From positions 186,001 to 250,000 of the forward strand of contig NZ_JBLXDN010000002.1 in the NCBI RefSeq assembly GCF_048264025.1: a DNA stretch of 64,000 nucleotides, read 5' to 3'. Shown here piece after piece: positions 46,913 through 55,829 of the stretch; positions within the stretch are counted from its first letter, which is position 1; every line of letters starts with the position of its first letter. Made by a program: the position numbers and the translations under genes. Under the pieces are notes generated by a model, which saw only the letters and a program-made list of their open reading frames with translations, was not told the origin of the DNA and ran no database searches. The DNA is from Nitrincola sp048264025 (GTDB lineage: Bacteria; Pseudomonadota; Gammaproteobacteria; Pseudomonadales; Balneatricaceae).

Positions 46913-47332
46913 ATGACAATGCTAAGATCTGTTAAAGCTCAGGATTATATGGCAGGTAAGCTGGTCACCTTCTTACCAGAAATGGACCTTTTTCGTGCCT
47001 TGATGGTTCTGCGTGAATACAAACTGTCAGCCGCTCCGGTAGCCAATGCTGACGGGGATCTTGTAGGGCTGCTTTCAGAAGTGGATGGTTTGCGTGCCAT
47101 TCTCAGCCAGACATACCACGAAGAAGAGATGGGTAGCGGCGGTAAGGTGGAAGACTATATGTCACGTGATGTCGATACTATCAAGCATGATGCGGATATC
47201 ATTTCCGTCTCCAGAACCTTTATCGATAAAGGCCGTCGTTGTCTGCCGGTTGTCAGAGCCGGTAAGTTGATCGGCATGATTTCACGTGCTGATGTGTTGC
47301 GTGCCGTGGAAGATTTTGCCAATGATGGCTAA
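46913..47332 (+). CDS. CBS-domain pair protein
   Basis: A 139-residue protein made of two CBS domains (about residues 10-65 and 77-135). Such pairs bind adenosyl ligands such as AMP or ATP and act as regulatory modules. The motifs KLVTFLPEMDLFRALMVLREY and GRRCLPVVRAGKLIGMISRADVLRAV are clear. It lacks any catalytic domain. The next gene, the DnaT-like protein, begins 24 bases after the stop, so co-transcription is likely, though no functional link is known. Confidence 0.9.
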   Translation: MTMLRSVKAQDYMAGKLVTFLPEMDLFRALMVLREYKLSAAPVANADGDLVGLLSEVDGLRAILSQTYHEEEMGSGGKVEDYMSRDVDTIKHDADIISVSRTFIDKGRRCLPVVRAGKLIGMISRADVLRAVEDFANDG

Positions 47333-47356
47333 GCAGGACTGAGTAGTTGAGCGTTT

Positions 47357-48325
47357 ATGAGTAAGTTGTTTCCTGAAAAACCGGTGCTGTTTTATCCGTC
47401 TATAGCTGAGCGTTATGGCACAGATGAGGCTATTTTGTTAAGCCTGCTCAATGAACAATTTCATTGTCTCAGCGTAGGAGCCCGGTCCCCGGGCGATAAA
47501 ACCATCGCTCGCGGAGCGAGCTCCCACAACAGTAATGCCCATCATGTAGAATCCCGGTCCCCGGGCGAACCAGGTGTTGTAGGAGCCCGGTCTCCGGGCG
47601 ATGATGGATTGTTGTTACCTCCCGGCCACTGGCAAGTCTTGACGCCTTTCTGGAGCGAAGCACACTTTTACCTGACCCTGGATAGCCTGGAGGATCAGGC
47701 ATTGCTACACGTTGAGCGTGGTCAGGGGGGCACGCTGAAAATACAACGCCAGCGAGTTGCAGAGCAGCCAATTCAGTCAAACCAGCCAGCTCCTCCGTCT
47801 GAGCAGGCTTCATCGCCTGCACCTGTCGCTCGTTCCTTGCCGGTTTACGATACTCCACCACCGGCCTCGGCTCCTGCAGCAGCTAAGGGTCGCCAGCGTG
47901 GGCCAGCGCCGGTATTTGGTGGTACCTCCGGCTGGCGCCGTCATAAGGATGAGCTGGAGCAGATCTTTGATTGGCATGAAGAGCGTAATCAGCGCTTGAT
48001 CCCGATGACCATGGGCTGGGCCCCTGGGCCTGCTTTTCATGACATGCTGTCGCGTCAGGGAATACCTGAGGCTTTTTCGTCTCAGTGTCTGGATGAGTTT
48101 GTGCTTTACTGGCTGGATAAAGATCGCAAGGAAACCAACTGGGATCAAAAATTTCTTGGTTGGGTCAAGCGAGAGTGGGTTAAGAAGCAATCCCGTGATG
48201 CCGCACCCAGAGCAAATGAACAGCAACCGTCAGGTCAATTGAATGAAAACACCCGAAGAGATACTCGCGAAAACCGAAAACGGGTTACCGCGGCCATCAT
48301 GGACATCAAGGACACCGATTGGTGA
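47357..48325 (+). CDS. DnaT-like single-stranded-DNA-binding protein with an in-frame REP insertion
   Basis: A 322-residue protein. The C-terminal third (about residues 190-280, starting SGWRRHKDELEQIFDWHEE) is a DnaT/primosome-type single-stranded-DNA-binding domain. An N-terminal domain (about 1-36 and 87-132) is split by residues about 40-84. That stretch is encoded by three copies of a REP-like repeat read in frame (VGARSPGD, VESRSPGE, VGARSPGD). A Pro/Ala-rich linker follows. Its 3' end overlaps the lambda-P-like gene by 83 bases. The pair probably assists loading of the replicative helicase; the function of this copy is inferred. Confidence 0.8.
   Translation: MSKLFPEKPVLFYPSIAERYGTDEAILLSLLNEQFHCLSVGARSPGDKTIARGASSHNSNAHHVESRSPGEPGVVGARSPGDDGLLLPPGHWQVLTPFWSEAHFYLTLDSLEDQALLHVERGQGGTLKIQRQRVAEQPIQSNQPAPPSEQASSPAPVARSLPVYDTPPPASAPAAAKGRQRGPAPVFGGTSGWRRHKDELEQIFDWHEERNQRLIPMTMGWAPGPAFHDMLSRQGIPEAFSSQCLDEFVLYWLDKDRKETNWDQKFLGWVKREWVKKQSRDAAPRANEQQPSGQLNENTRRDTRENRKRVTAAIMDIKDTDW
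47474..47607 (+). repeat. REP/BIME-type repeats inside the DnaT-like coding sequence
   Basis: Three direct copies of the core GTAGGAGCCCGGTCCCCGGG (starts at 47474, 47546 and 47579) lie in phase with the reading frame. The second is altered at AGAAT. After the first copy an inverted partner follows, with a GCTCGC-GGA-GCGAGC hairpin and the arm GCTCCCACAAC (47520-47530). GCCCGG-TCC-CCGGGC is itself a hairpin. This is the pattern of a bacterial interspersed palindromic element, normally intergenic. Confidence 0.85.
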
Positions 48326-49064
48326 CGACTATGCGGCCGATGAAAGCCGTATTGCCGATATACCGCTTGAAACCAAAGCCCATGTGAATATGATTTTCGC
48401 CCGCTTTATGGCGATCTATGGCCACAAGTTCAAAAGCTGTTTTGAAACCCAAAATGAAATCCGTTTGGCCAAGCGGGAGTGGGCCTTGAGTTTGCGTGGT
48501 TATGCAGAAACGGATCTGGTTGCCGCCGTCAATCGTTGCAAAGAAACCCTGGCCTGGATGCCAACGGTATCGGAGTTTCTGGCCATTCTGCGTAGCATCA
48601 ATGGTGATTTTGGTTTGCCTGCCCCCTATGCCGCTTATCAGGAAGCCTGCCAGTATGCGGCTGATCCGTTGGCGCATAGCTGGAGCCATGTGGCGGTCTA
48701 TCTGGCTGGAAAGGAAACTGGCTGGTTCCGTTTGCGTGCTGAGGAGCAGGGACAGGTATTGCCAGAATTTGGTTATGCCTATGATCTGTTCTGTCAGCGG
48801 GTCCGTCGGGGTGAGACGCTGGAACAGCCCATTCCCAAAGCGATTAGTGATCAGCAGGACAATACCACTGCGCGTTTTATTCAGGCCTTCGCGACTGAAC
48901 ATCAACTCCCGGAAAGCCTGTTGTATTACATGACCAAACCTCTGGGTACACGGATCAGAGAGCGTTTACGCGCAGATGCGCAACAGCAGGTTGAGGCCAT
49001 GGGCCTGAGCCTGCTGTTGCCAGTCGATACCTCAATGGGTGTGACCAGTGGTGGAAAACCCTGA
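48243..49064 (+). CDS. Replication protein P-like (lambda P family, putative helicase loader)
   Basis: A 273-residue protein of the phage-lambda P family, which delivers DnaB helicase to DNA. The central block FMAIYGHKFKSCFETQNEIRLAKREWALSL (residues about 54-83, given in part) and AAVNRCKETLAWMPTVSEFL fit that family. The ATG has AGGT eight bases upstream and overlaps the DnaT-like gene by 83 bases. No phage head, tail or integrase genes are nearby and the codon use is ordinary, so this looks domesticated rather than prophage. Its 3' end overlaps the convergent DUF3549 gene by 33 bases. Confidence 0.8.
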   Translation: MKTPEEILAKTENGLPRPSWTSRTPIGDDYAADESRIADIPLETKAHVNMIFARFMAIYGHKFKSCFETQNEIRLAKREWALSLRGYAETDLVAAVNRCKETLAWMPTVSEFLAILRSINGDFGLPAPYAAYQEACQYAADPLAHSWSHVAVYLAGKETGWFRLRAEEQGQVLPEFGYAYDLFCQRVRRGETLEQPIPKAISDQQDNTTARFIQAFATEHQLPESLLYYMTKPLGTRIRERLRADAQQQVEAMGLSLLLPVDTSMGVTSGGKP

Positions 49065-50075
49065 ACCGAGCATCTCTCCGATGGCTCGGCTGAGTGTGTC
49101 GCTGCGCTTGGGATCGCGAAAAGCTTCCAGGATGCGAGGGCGCAGGTCAGCAAGAAACATCAGGTCACTGAGGATGCGGTTGAAGCCCAGTTGACCCGCT
49201 TTACCGGCGGCCAGTTGTTCCAGAAACAGCTGCAGGCGCTGCGGTTCTTCAAGACACTTATGGCAGCGAGTTGCCAGTGCTACGATCACTTCAGCTTCCA
49301 ACGAATAGGGGCTGGCTAACACCGCATCCATGGCCTGATCACGTATCTTGTCACGGCCTCCGCAAAGGCTGCGAATGAGTGCCGCAATCAATTCCGGCGG
49401 GGTGTCGGATTGTTGTAACAACTGCAGCAGAAGATCCGCCAGTTGCTGCTGAAGGGCTGCATTTGGCTGGGCATGTTCCAGCAAACGAGCCAGCATCAGC
49501 AGCAAGGGCTCCGGCAGTTGTGTTAAACGCTTGCGCAGATGGAGTGCATTGTCTCCCTGATCCAGGCGCATCACAAAGTCCGCTAGCCCCTGTAATCCCA
49601 GATTACTCCAATAGTCGCTCTCCAATTGGCCGGCAAGGTATTGCTGCACATCTTCGTAGTAACGCGAGGCGGGGGTTTTCAGAGTACAGCTGGCCAGCGC
49701 ATGAAAACTGGCCATTTTTTCCTGATCGGGGGTGAAGGCAAAAGGATTGTCTTTCAACGCATCCTGTTCAGCCTGTGGGTCGATGGCATTCTGCAGCAGG
49801 CGATTGACAATATCGTCACGCGCCGCTTGAATCAGATAGCCTTGCTCGTCCAGTGGGAGTTTAAGAAACCAGATCAGGTTCTGATCCTTAGCCGATGGAT
49901 TCCATAACAGCAGACCTACCCAGGCATGGTGTAAAAAAGGCAGTGGGTAGGGGATGCGGTTCTGCTCGACCTGGGTAAAGGTGTCGATCGACAGTTTGCT
50001 GATGCGACGACCCATATCAAAAATGCGCAGACGGTTATCATCATGTTGCAGCAACTGTGTCAGCAGTTTTTCCAT
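49032..50075 (-). CDS. DUF3549 family protein
   Basis: A 347-residue protein of the uncharacterised DUF3549 family found in Pseudomonas, Marinobacter and relatives. It opens with MEKLLTQLLQHDDNRLRIFDMGRR and is largely helical and Leu/Gln rich, with repeats suggestive of an alpha-solenoid in the C-terminal half. I start at ATG 50075, one base after the DAHP synthase stop and preceded by AGGT; the frame is open 11 codons further. It is very likely co-transcribed with the DAHP synthase. Function unknown. Confidence 0.85.
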   Translation of the reverse strand: MEKLLTQLLQHDDNRLRIFDMGRRISKLSIDTFTQVEQNRIPYPLPFLHHAWVGLLLWNPSAKDQNLIWFLKLPLDEQGYLIQAARDDIVNRLLQNAIDPQAEQDALKDNPFAFTPDQEKMASFHALASCTLKTPASRYYEDVQQYLAGQLESDYWSNLGLQGLADFVMRLDQGDNALHLRKRLTQLPEPLLLMLARLLEHAQPNAALQQQLADLLLQLLQQSDTPPELIAALIRSLCGGRDKIRDQAMDAVLASPYSLEAEVIVALATRCHKCLEEPQRLQLFLEQLAAGKAGQLGFNRILSDLMFLADLRPRILEAFRDPKRSDTLSRAIGEMLGSGFSTTGHTH

Positions 50076-50076
50076 C

Positions 50077-51426
50077 TTAACCTCGTGCCGACTTGAGTGT
50101 ATCTGCAATCAGAAAAGCCAGTTCCAAGGATTGGTCGGCATTCAGGCGTGGATCACAATGGGTATGATAACGATCGGCCAGACCTTCTTCGGTAATCTGG
50201 AAAGCGCCACCGATACACTCGGTGACGTTATCACCGGTCATCTCAAAGTGCACACCACCGGCATGAGTCCCCTCGGCGCGGTGGACTTCAAAGAAGCCTT
50301 TCATCTCTTTCAAAATGGCATCAACACTGCGGGTTTTGTAACCGCTTGAGGCCTTCATGATATTGCCGTGCATCGGATCTGAACTCCACACCACCGGGTG
50401 TCCGGAGGCTTTGATCTCACGCACTATCGGTGGTAGAAGTTCGGTAATCTTCTCGGCGCCCATGCGTGCAATCAGGGTGATACGGCCTGGCGTGCGGCCT
50501 GGGTTCAGTTGATCCAGCAGTTTCAGCAGGTCATTACACTGGGTGCTGGGACCAATCTTGATACCGATGGGGTTATGTACACCACGCAGGAATTCGACAT
50601 GCGCATGATCCGGTTGACGGGTGCGATCCCCTATCCAGAGCATATGTGCGGAGCAGTCATACCAGTCTCCGGTCAAACTATCCTGACGGGTCAGGGCTTG
50701 TTCGTAGTTCAGCAGCAGCGCTTCATGCGAGGTATAGAGCGAGGTCTCATGCAGCTGCGGTGTGTTCTGTGAATTTATACCGCAGGCATCCATAAAAGCC
50801 AGGGTTTGGGTGATCTGGTCGGCCAAGTGCTGATATTTCTCGCCCTGTGGACTCTTGTCGATAAAACCACGGTTCCAGCGGTGTACCTGATGCAGATCAG
50901 CAAATCCGCCACTGGCAAAGGCGCGCAGCAGGTTCAGCGTTGACGCCGATTGATGGTAAGCCGCTATCAGGCGTTTGGGATCAGGCTGGCGCGCTTCGGC
51001 ATTGAAGGCGATATCATTGATAATGTCACCACGGTAACTGGGTAGCTCTATGCCATTTAAAATTTCAGTGCCGGTTGAACGAGGCTTGGCAAACTGACCT
51101 GCGATTCGACCAATTTTGACCACCGGACTACTGCCGGCAAAGGTCATGACCACCGCCATCTGCAATAACACCTGAAAGGTATTGCGAATCTTGTTGGCAC
51201 TGAACTCGCTAAAGCTCTCGGCGCAGTCGCCCCCTTGCAGCAAAAAGGCTTCGCCAGCGGAAACTTTTGCCAGTGAACGTGTCAGTGAGCGAATTTCACC
51301 TGCAAATACCAAGGGTGGAAATTTACCGAGTAGCTGCTCAGCCGCCGTCAGTTCATCCTGATCAGGATAAACAGGCTGTTGAACGATGGGTTTGCTTCTC
51401 CAGCTGTCGAGGGTCCAGTTTTCCAT
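50077..51426 (-). CDS. 3-deoxy-7-phosphoheptulonate synthase, class II
   Basis: A 449-residue plant-type (AroA-II) DAHP synthase, the first step of aromatic amino-acid synthesis from PEP and erythrose-4-phosphate. The family features are LLQGGDCAESF near residues 62-72, VKIGRIAGQFAKPRS, GIKIGPSTQCNDLL, and HPVVWSSDPMHGN with GTHAGGVHFEMTG near the C-terminus. It is unrelated in sequence to the AroF/G/H class I enzymes. It precedes DUF3549 in the same transcript. Confidence 0.96.
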   Translation of the reverse strand: MENWTLDSWRSKPIVQQPVYPDQDELTAAEQLLGKFPPLVFAGEIRSLTRSLAKVSAGEAFLLQGGDCAESFSEFSANKIRNTFQVLLQMAVVMTFAGSSPVVKIGRIAGQFAKPRSTGTEILNGIELPSYRGDIINDIAFNAEARQPDPKRLIAAYHQSASTLNLLRAFASGGFADLHQVHRWNRGFIDKSPQGEKYQHLADQITQTLAFMDACGINSQNTPQLHETSLYTSHEALLLNYEQALTRQDSLTGDWYDCSAHMLWIGDRTRQPDHAHVEFLRGVHNPIGIKIGPSTQCNDLLKLLDQLNPGRTPGRITLIARMGAEKITELLPPIVREIKASGHPVVWSSDPMHGNIMKASSGYKTRSVDAILKEMKGFFEVHRAEGTHAGGVHFEMTGDNVTECIGGAFQITEEGLADRYHTHCDPRLNADQSLELAFLIADTLKSARG

Positions 51427-51493
51427 AGTGTCTCTTCTGTGTGGTCAAAACGTAAACCCAAGAGTTTAAGGTTTTGACACAGAGAAACAAGCG

Positions 51494-52408
51494 TCAGGCG
51501 GTTTTAATTCCGCTCAGGTTACGAAAGGTGATATCGCGAGCGGTATCCAGGAAATCCAGCATAAACTCGGCGTCGGCCTGTTCGCTGCGAATGGCGGCAT
51601 AGAGGGTACACCACAAACCTTTTTCACCTAGTGGGCGGGCCGCAATATAGTCATTTTCCAGGTATTCATGAATCGCCCAGTTGGGTAAGGCCGACACACC
51701 GCGGCCACTGGCAACCAGTTGCATAATCATTACGGTCAGCTCGGCCGTACGGGTTTGCGCTGGCTCTTTACCGGCCGGGTCGAGAAAGCGGCTGAAAATA
51801 TCCAGGCGCGCATGATCTATCGGATAGGTGATCAGTGTTTCACTACAGAGATCACTGGGTTGGATCTGCTTTTTGCGGATCAGCGGGTGTTGCTTGCTGA
51901 TGACCAATACAGATTCGTAGCTGAATAAGGGCAGATAGGTAATACCATTGCGGGGTTCCGGATCTGAGGTGATGACCAGATCGAGATCGCCGCGACTGAG
52001 CGCAGGCAAGGGCTGGAAACTGAAACCGGTGCTCAGGTCCATTTCCACTTCTGGCCAGTTCTGACGAAAGTGGTCGATGGTTGGCATCAACCAGTCGAAA
52101 CAGCTATGGCACTCAATGCAGATATTCAGCCGGCCCACTTCTCCACCGGCCAGTCGGGCAATGTCACGCTCGGCATTACGGATCATCGGCAGGAGTTCAT
52201 CGGCGAGTACCAATAGGCGCTTGCCTGCGGCGGTAAAGGAGATAGGTTTGGTTTTCCGTATAAACAAAGAGCAGTTGAGTCGTTCTTCCAGGTCTTTGAT
52301 CTGATGCGACAGGGCGGATTGTGTCAGATGTACTCGTTCGGCTGCTTCCACCAGACTGCCAGCATCGCGTAGCGCTGTCAGGGTTTTCAGATGACGAATT
52401 TCAACCAT
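51494..52408 (-). CDS. metR: LysR-family regulator, MetR type
   Basis: A 304-residue LysR-type regulator close to MetR, the homocysteine-responsive activator of methionine genes. The N-terminal helix-turn-helix (GSLVEAAERVHLTQSALSHQIK, about residues 17-38) and a C-terminal substrate-binding domain are present. CHSCFDWLMPTIDHFRQNWPEV is characteristic of MetR. I start at ATG 52408, where GGAG lies six or seven bases upstream. MetR usually lies beside metE, but no methionine gene is adjacent here. Confidence 0.87.
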   Translation of the reverse strand: MVEIRHLKTLTALRDAGSLVEAAERVHLTQSALSHQIKDLEERLNCSLFIRKTKPISFTAAGKRLLVLADELLPMIRNAERDIARLAGGEVGRLNICIECHSCFDWLMPTIDHFRQNWPEVEMDLSTGFSFQPLPALSRGDLDLVITSDPEPRNGITYLPLFSYESVLVISKQHPLIRKKQIQPSDLCSETLITYPIDHARLDIFSRFLDPAGKEPAQTRTAELTVMIMQLVASGRGVSALPNWAIHEYLENDYIAARPLGEKGLWCTLYAAIRSEQADAEFMLDFLDTARDITFRNLSGIKTA

Positions 52409-52735
52409 GCCCAACTCCATGCAGGGGAATTAACGGTTACGCAAATCCGCCATGCAGTGGATGTTGCGATCAAGCCTGTGCTTGCTTATCAGTAAATACT
52501 TGCCACTGAGTATAGCGGCTGAATGCCGCAAGCTCTAGCGGAGGATCAATTTAAACGTTGGATGCGAGCATGGTTCTGTCAGTAATGTAATATATTAGTT
52601 GCTAAATTAGTTAACTCTAGTTTAAAAAATATATTGTTATGAAATGCTTAACTTATATATCTGTTATTTAAGTTGACCTGTGTCAGTATTTTCTTGTATT
52701 TTTTGTATGGAAATATAATAACCAATCGGTGAAAT
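52409..52735. other. AT-rich intergenic region with a candidate promoter
   Basis: These 327 bases separate the divergent metR-like gene and the PAS-GGDEF-EAL gene and contain no convincing gene. An AT-rich stretch at 52590-52730 carries TTGACC (52673-52678) and TGTATTTT (52695-52702) at an 18-base spacing, a plausible promoter for the rightward gene. No clear MetR-type box (TGAA-N5-TTCA) was identified by eye. Confidence 0.45.
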
Positions 52736-54823
52736 GTGGATACTTCAGTCGTTGCGCAAGAGTACCAGGACAAAATCTTTGAGCTGTTTTCGGGTGGGCC
52801 GGTTGCACTGTTTGTCTGGTCTTCACAGCCGGGCTGGCCAGTGGAGTATGTCTCCGATAATGTGCAAGCCGTATTGGGCTATGAAGCGACTGAGCTGATT
52901 CAAAAACAACAGCTTTATGCCGACCTGATTCATCCTGATGATCTGCCGCGGGTCGAGGCTGAGGTGGCGCGTTATCTGGCGCACAAAACCAGTTGCTTTG
53001 AGCAGAACTATCGGCTCATGTGTCGTTCTGGTTGTTATTGCAGAGTACAGGATTTCAGCATGCCCGAATGGGATGCACAGGGCCAGTTGCTGCGTATTCG
53101 CGGTTATATTTTTTATCGAGCTGAGGCTCGTGAAATCACCGAAACCCTGCAGTTGGCGGAGCTGGTTAGAGAATACGCACGCGAAGCCATCATGATTACC
53201 GATCCCAGAGGGGTGATACTCAGCGTTAACCCTGCTTTTACCCAAGTCACCGGCTATGAGGCCGAAGAAGTAATCGGTGGTCGTCCCTCTCTGCTGAGCT
53301 CAGGTTATCATGATGCTGCTTTCTATGAGTCTATGTGGCAGAGCCTTAATACTCAGGGAAATTGGGAAGGAGAAATCCTGGATCGACGAAAAAATGGCGA
53401 GGTATATCCCAAATGGTTGTCGATTCATAGCGCGTATACCAGCCAGGGGAAAGTATTCCGCCGCATTGCGATTTTTTCTGATATCACCCGGCAGAAGCAG
53501 AGTGAAGAACTGATCTGGCGCCAAGCCAATTATGATTCTTTGACTGATCTGCCAAACCGGCAGTTATTGACCTTGCGGTTGGAGCAGGAAATCAATCGTG
53601 TGAGTCGTACCGGTCAGGGGTTGGCATTGATTTTTATGGACCTGGATGGGTTCAAAGAGATTAATGACACCCTCGGTCACAAGCTGGGAGATGATCTGCT
53701 TATTCTGGTAGCTGAGCGTCTGGCAACCCAGGTGCGTACGACCGATATGGTGGCCCGTTTCAGTGGCGATCAGTTTGCCCTGTTGTTGACTGGTCTGACT
53801 GATCAGGTCAGTGTTGAGCAACTGGTCATGAAAGTGCGCAGAGCGTTTGAACAGCCTTTTGAACTGGGAGGTGAAGATATTTTTACCTCGGTCAGCTTTG
53901 GAGTTACCTTCTGTCCGGAAGATGGCAAGGATCCTTGGGTGTTGTTAAAAAATGCTGATCAGGCCATGTTCAGTGCCAAAGTGACAGGTCGGGGGCGATA
54001 CCAGTTCTTCACTGAAACCATGCAACTGACTGCGCAACGGCGCATGCAGCTGTCTAAGGATTTGCGTAATGCGTTGTCGGCTAATCAACTCTTTCTGGAA
54101 TATCAGCCGATTATAAGTTTGGTTGATGATAGCTTATCGAAGGTTGAGGCCTTGATTCGCTGGCAGCATCCGCAACTGGGATTGGTGAGTCCGGCTGAGT
54201 TTATTCCTGTCGCTGAAGAAACCGGCCTCATTTCCGAAATAGGTGATTGGGTATTTCGTGAAGCTGTGAGTAAGTCTGAAGCCTGGCAAACGCTGCTGCA
54301 GCGTCCTTTTCAAATCAGTATTAATACATCTCCGGTACAATACCGTGACGATACGCATCGGATTTCCAGTTGGATTGATTATCTGCGTGAGCGTTGCCTG
54401 AGTTCCAAAACCATTTCATTGGAAATCACTGAAGGTATGCTGATGGAGAATTCAGCTGATATCGAAAACTGCCTGCTGTTGATTCGTGATGCCGGTATGG
54501 AGGTTGCCCTTGATGACTTCGGTACAGGCTATTCGTCGCTTGCTTATCTTAAGCGAATGGACATCGATTTTTTAAAAATAGATCGTTCTTTTGTTCGGAA
54601 CCTTCAACCGGATTCGAATGATCTGGCTCTGTGTGAAGCCATGATTGTCATGGCGCATAAACTTGGTATTCAGGTGGTGGCCGAAGGGATTGAAACTCAG
54701 CAGCAAAAAATATTACTCAAAGCCGCGCAGTGCGACTATGGGCAGGGGTATTACTTTTCCCGACCCTTGTCGGCTGATCGTCTGGAAGAGTTTTTGTGCA
54801 ATGGTCCCGATGAACGACATTAG
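52736..54823 (+). CDS. PAS-PAS-GGDEF-EAL cyclic-di-GMP phosphodiesterase
   Basis: A 695-residue cytoplasmic signalling protein. It has two PAS domains (about residues 15-130 and 140-260, each with a PAC-like tail), then GGDEF (about 270-435), then EAL (about 445-690). The GGDEF motif is Ser343-Gly-Asp-Gln-Phe, so cyclase activity is probably lost and GTP may only act as an allosteric ligand. The EAL motif is intact (Glu471-Ala-Leu). DDFGTGYSSLAYLKRMDIDFLKIDRSF is also standard, so it should hydrolyse cyclic-di-GMP. A GTG start is used with a weak site. It is a single gene. Confidence 0.92.
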   Translation: MDTSVVAQEYQDKIFELFSGGPVALFVWSSQPGWPVEYVSDNVQAVLGYEATELIQKQQLYADLIHPDDLPRVEAEVARYLAHKTSCFEQNYRLMCRSGCYCRVQDFSMPEWDAQGQLLRIRGYIFYRAEAREITETLQLAELVREYAREAIMITDPRGVILSVNPAFTQVTGYEAEEVIGGRPSLLSSGYHDAAFYESMWQSLNTQGNWEGEILDRRKNGEVYPKWLSIHSAYTSQGKVFRRIAIFSDITRQKQSEELIWRQANYDSLTDLPNRQLLTLRLEQEINRVSRTGQGLALIFMDLDGFKEINDTLGHKLGDDLLILVAERLATQVRTTDMVARFSGDQFALLLTGLTDQVSVEQLVMKVRRAFEQPFELGGEDIFTSVSFGVTFCPEDGKDPWVLLKNADQAMFSAKVTGRGRYQFFTETMQLTAQRRMQLSKDLRNALSANQLFLEYQPIISLVDDSLSKVEALIRWQHPQLGLVSPAEFIPVAEETGLISEIGDWVFREAVSKSEAWQTLLQRPFQISINTSPVQYRDDTHRISSWIDYLRERCLSSKTISLEITEGMLMENSADIENCLLLIRDAGMEVALDDFGTGYSSLAYLKRMDIDFLKIDRSFVRNLQPDSNDLALCEAMIVMAHKLGIQVVAEGIETQQQKILLKAAQCDYGQGYYFSRPLSADRLEEFLCNGPDERH

Positions 54824-54858
54824 CACCCGAAAACCGAGAGGGTTCCGAGTGCTTGATA

Positions 54859-55773
54859 TCAACTGATTAAATCGCGTAACAAAAACTCGATCAGTGCTTT
54901 TTGTGCATGCAGGCGGTTTTCCGCTTCGTGGAAGGCAACACAGCGCGGATCATCCATCATTGATTCGCTGACTTCCTCACCACGATGTGCTGGCAGGCAG
55001 TGCATGAATAGTGCATCTTGAGCAGCCAAATCCATTAGTTCCGGATTCACCTGATAGCCGCGGAATTCTCGCATGCGCTGGCGCTGTTCATCTTCTTGAC
55101 CCATGGACGCCCAAACATCAGTGACCACCAGGTGTGTATCTTCGACCGCGGCTTCAGGTGCCTCCATTACGGTCACTCGGTCACTATTCCGGCTAACCAG
55201 TTCAGCGTTTGGCTCAAAACCTTCTGGGCAGGCGATATTCAACTTGAAGTCAAACTGACGTGCGGCATTGATATAGGAATGACACATATTATTGCCATCT
55301 CCTATCCAGGCGACAGTTTTTCCCTGTATATCACCGCGCAGTTCCTGAAACGTCTGCATATCGGCGAGCAACTGGCAGGGGTGGAAGTCATCAGTCAGCG
55401 CATTGATGACCGGCACGGAAGAATTAGCGGCAAACTCTGTGATCAGGTCATGACTGAAGGTACGGATCATGACAATGTCCACCATGGAGGAGATCACTTT
55501 GGCACTGTCTGCCACCGGCTCCCCACGTCCGAGCTGGGTGTCCCGTGATGACAGAAACATCGCATGCCCACCGAACTGTGCCATACCCGCTTCGAAGGAG
55601 ACACGAGTACGGGTTGAGGCTTTCTCAAAAATCATCGCCATAACACGGTTTTTCAGCGGCTGGTAGAGCGTGCCGTTATTACGCAATTGCTTCAGTTCTA
55701 TAGCGCGATTGATCAGCTGTTTCAGTTCAGTCGGTGTTAGATCCAGCAGTGTCAGAAAATGTCTGGTGCTCAT
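54859..55773 (-). CDS. argF: Ornithine carbamoyltransferase
   Basis: A 304-residue arginine-pathway enzyme that makes citrulline from ornithine and carbamoyl phosphate. The carbamoyl-phosphate motif FEKASTRTRVSFE (about residues 48-60) and the HCLPAHRGEEV motif, with the catalytic Cys, are intact. I start at MSTRHFL (ATG 55773), matching Pseudomonas ArgF; a GTG four codons upstream is possible. It follows argD by 56 bases in the same direction, and argG lies at 59.5 kb. Confidence 0.96.
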   Translation of the reverse strand: MSTRHFLTLLDLTPTELKQLINRAIELKQLRNNGTLYQPLKNRVMAMIFEKASTRTRVSFEAGMAQFGGHAMFLSSRDTQLGRGEPVADSAKVISSMVDIVMIRTFSHDLITEFAANSSVPVINALTDDFHPCQLLADMQTFQELRGDIQGKTVAWIGDGNNMCHSYINAARQFDFKLNIACPEGFEPNAELVSRNSDRVTVMEAPEAAVEDTHLVVTDVWASMGQEDEQRQRMREFRGYQVNPELMDLAAQDALFMHCLPAHRGEEVSESMMDDPRCVAFHEAENRLHAQKALIEFLLRDLIS

Positions 55774-55829
55774 AATGTCATTCACGGCAGTCAGGCTGCC
55801 AATCCCTGAGTCAGTTTTTATTGGATAGT

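Noticed and set aside
47474..47607. CRISPR-like array of three direct repeats
   Set aside because: The spacers are unequal (about 50 and 10 bases), the repeats are palindromic REP-type, and no cas genes are present.
47357..49064. Prophage fragment
   Set aside because: Only a lambda-P-like and a DnaT-like gene are present. No integrase, att site, structural or lysis genes are nearby, and flanking genes are ordinary.
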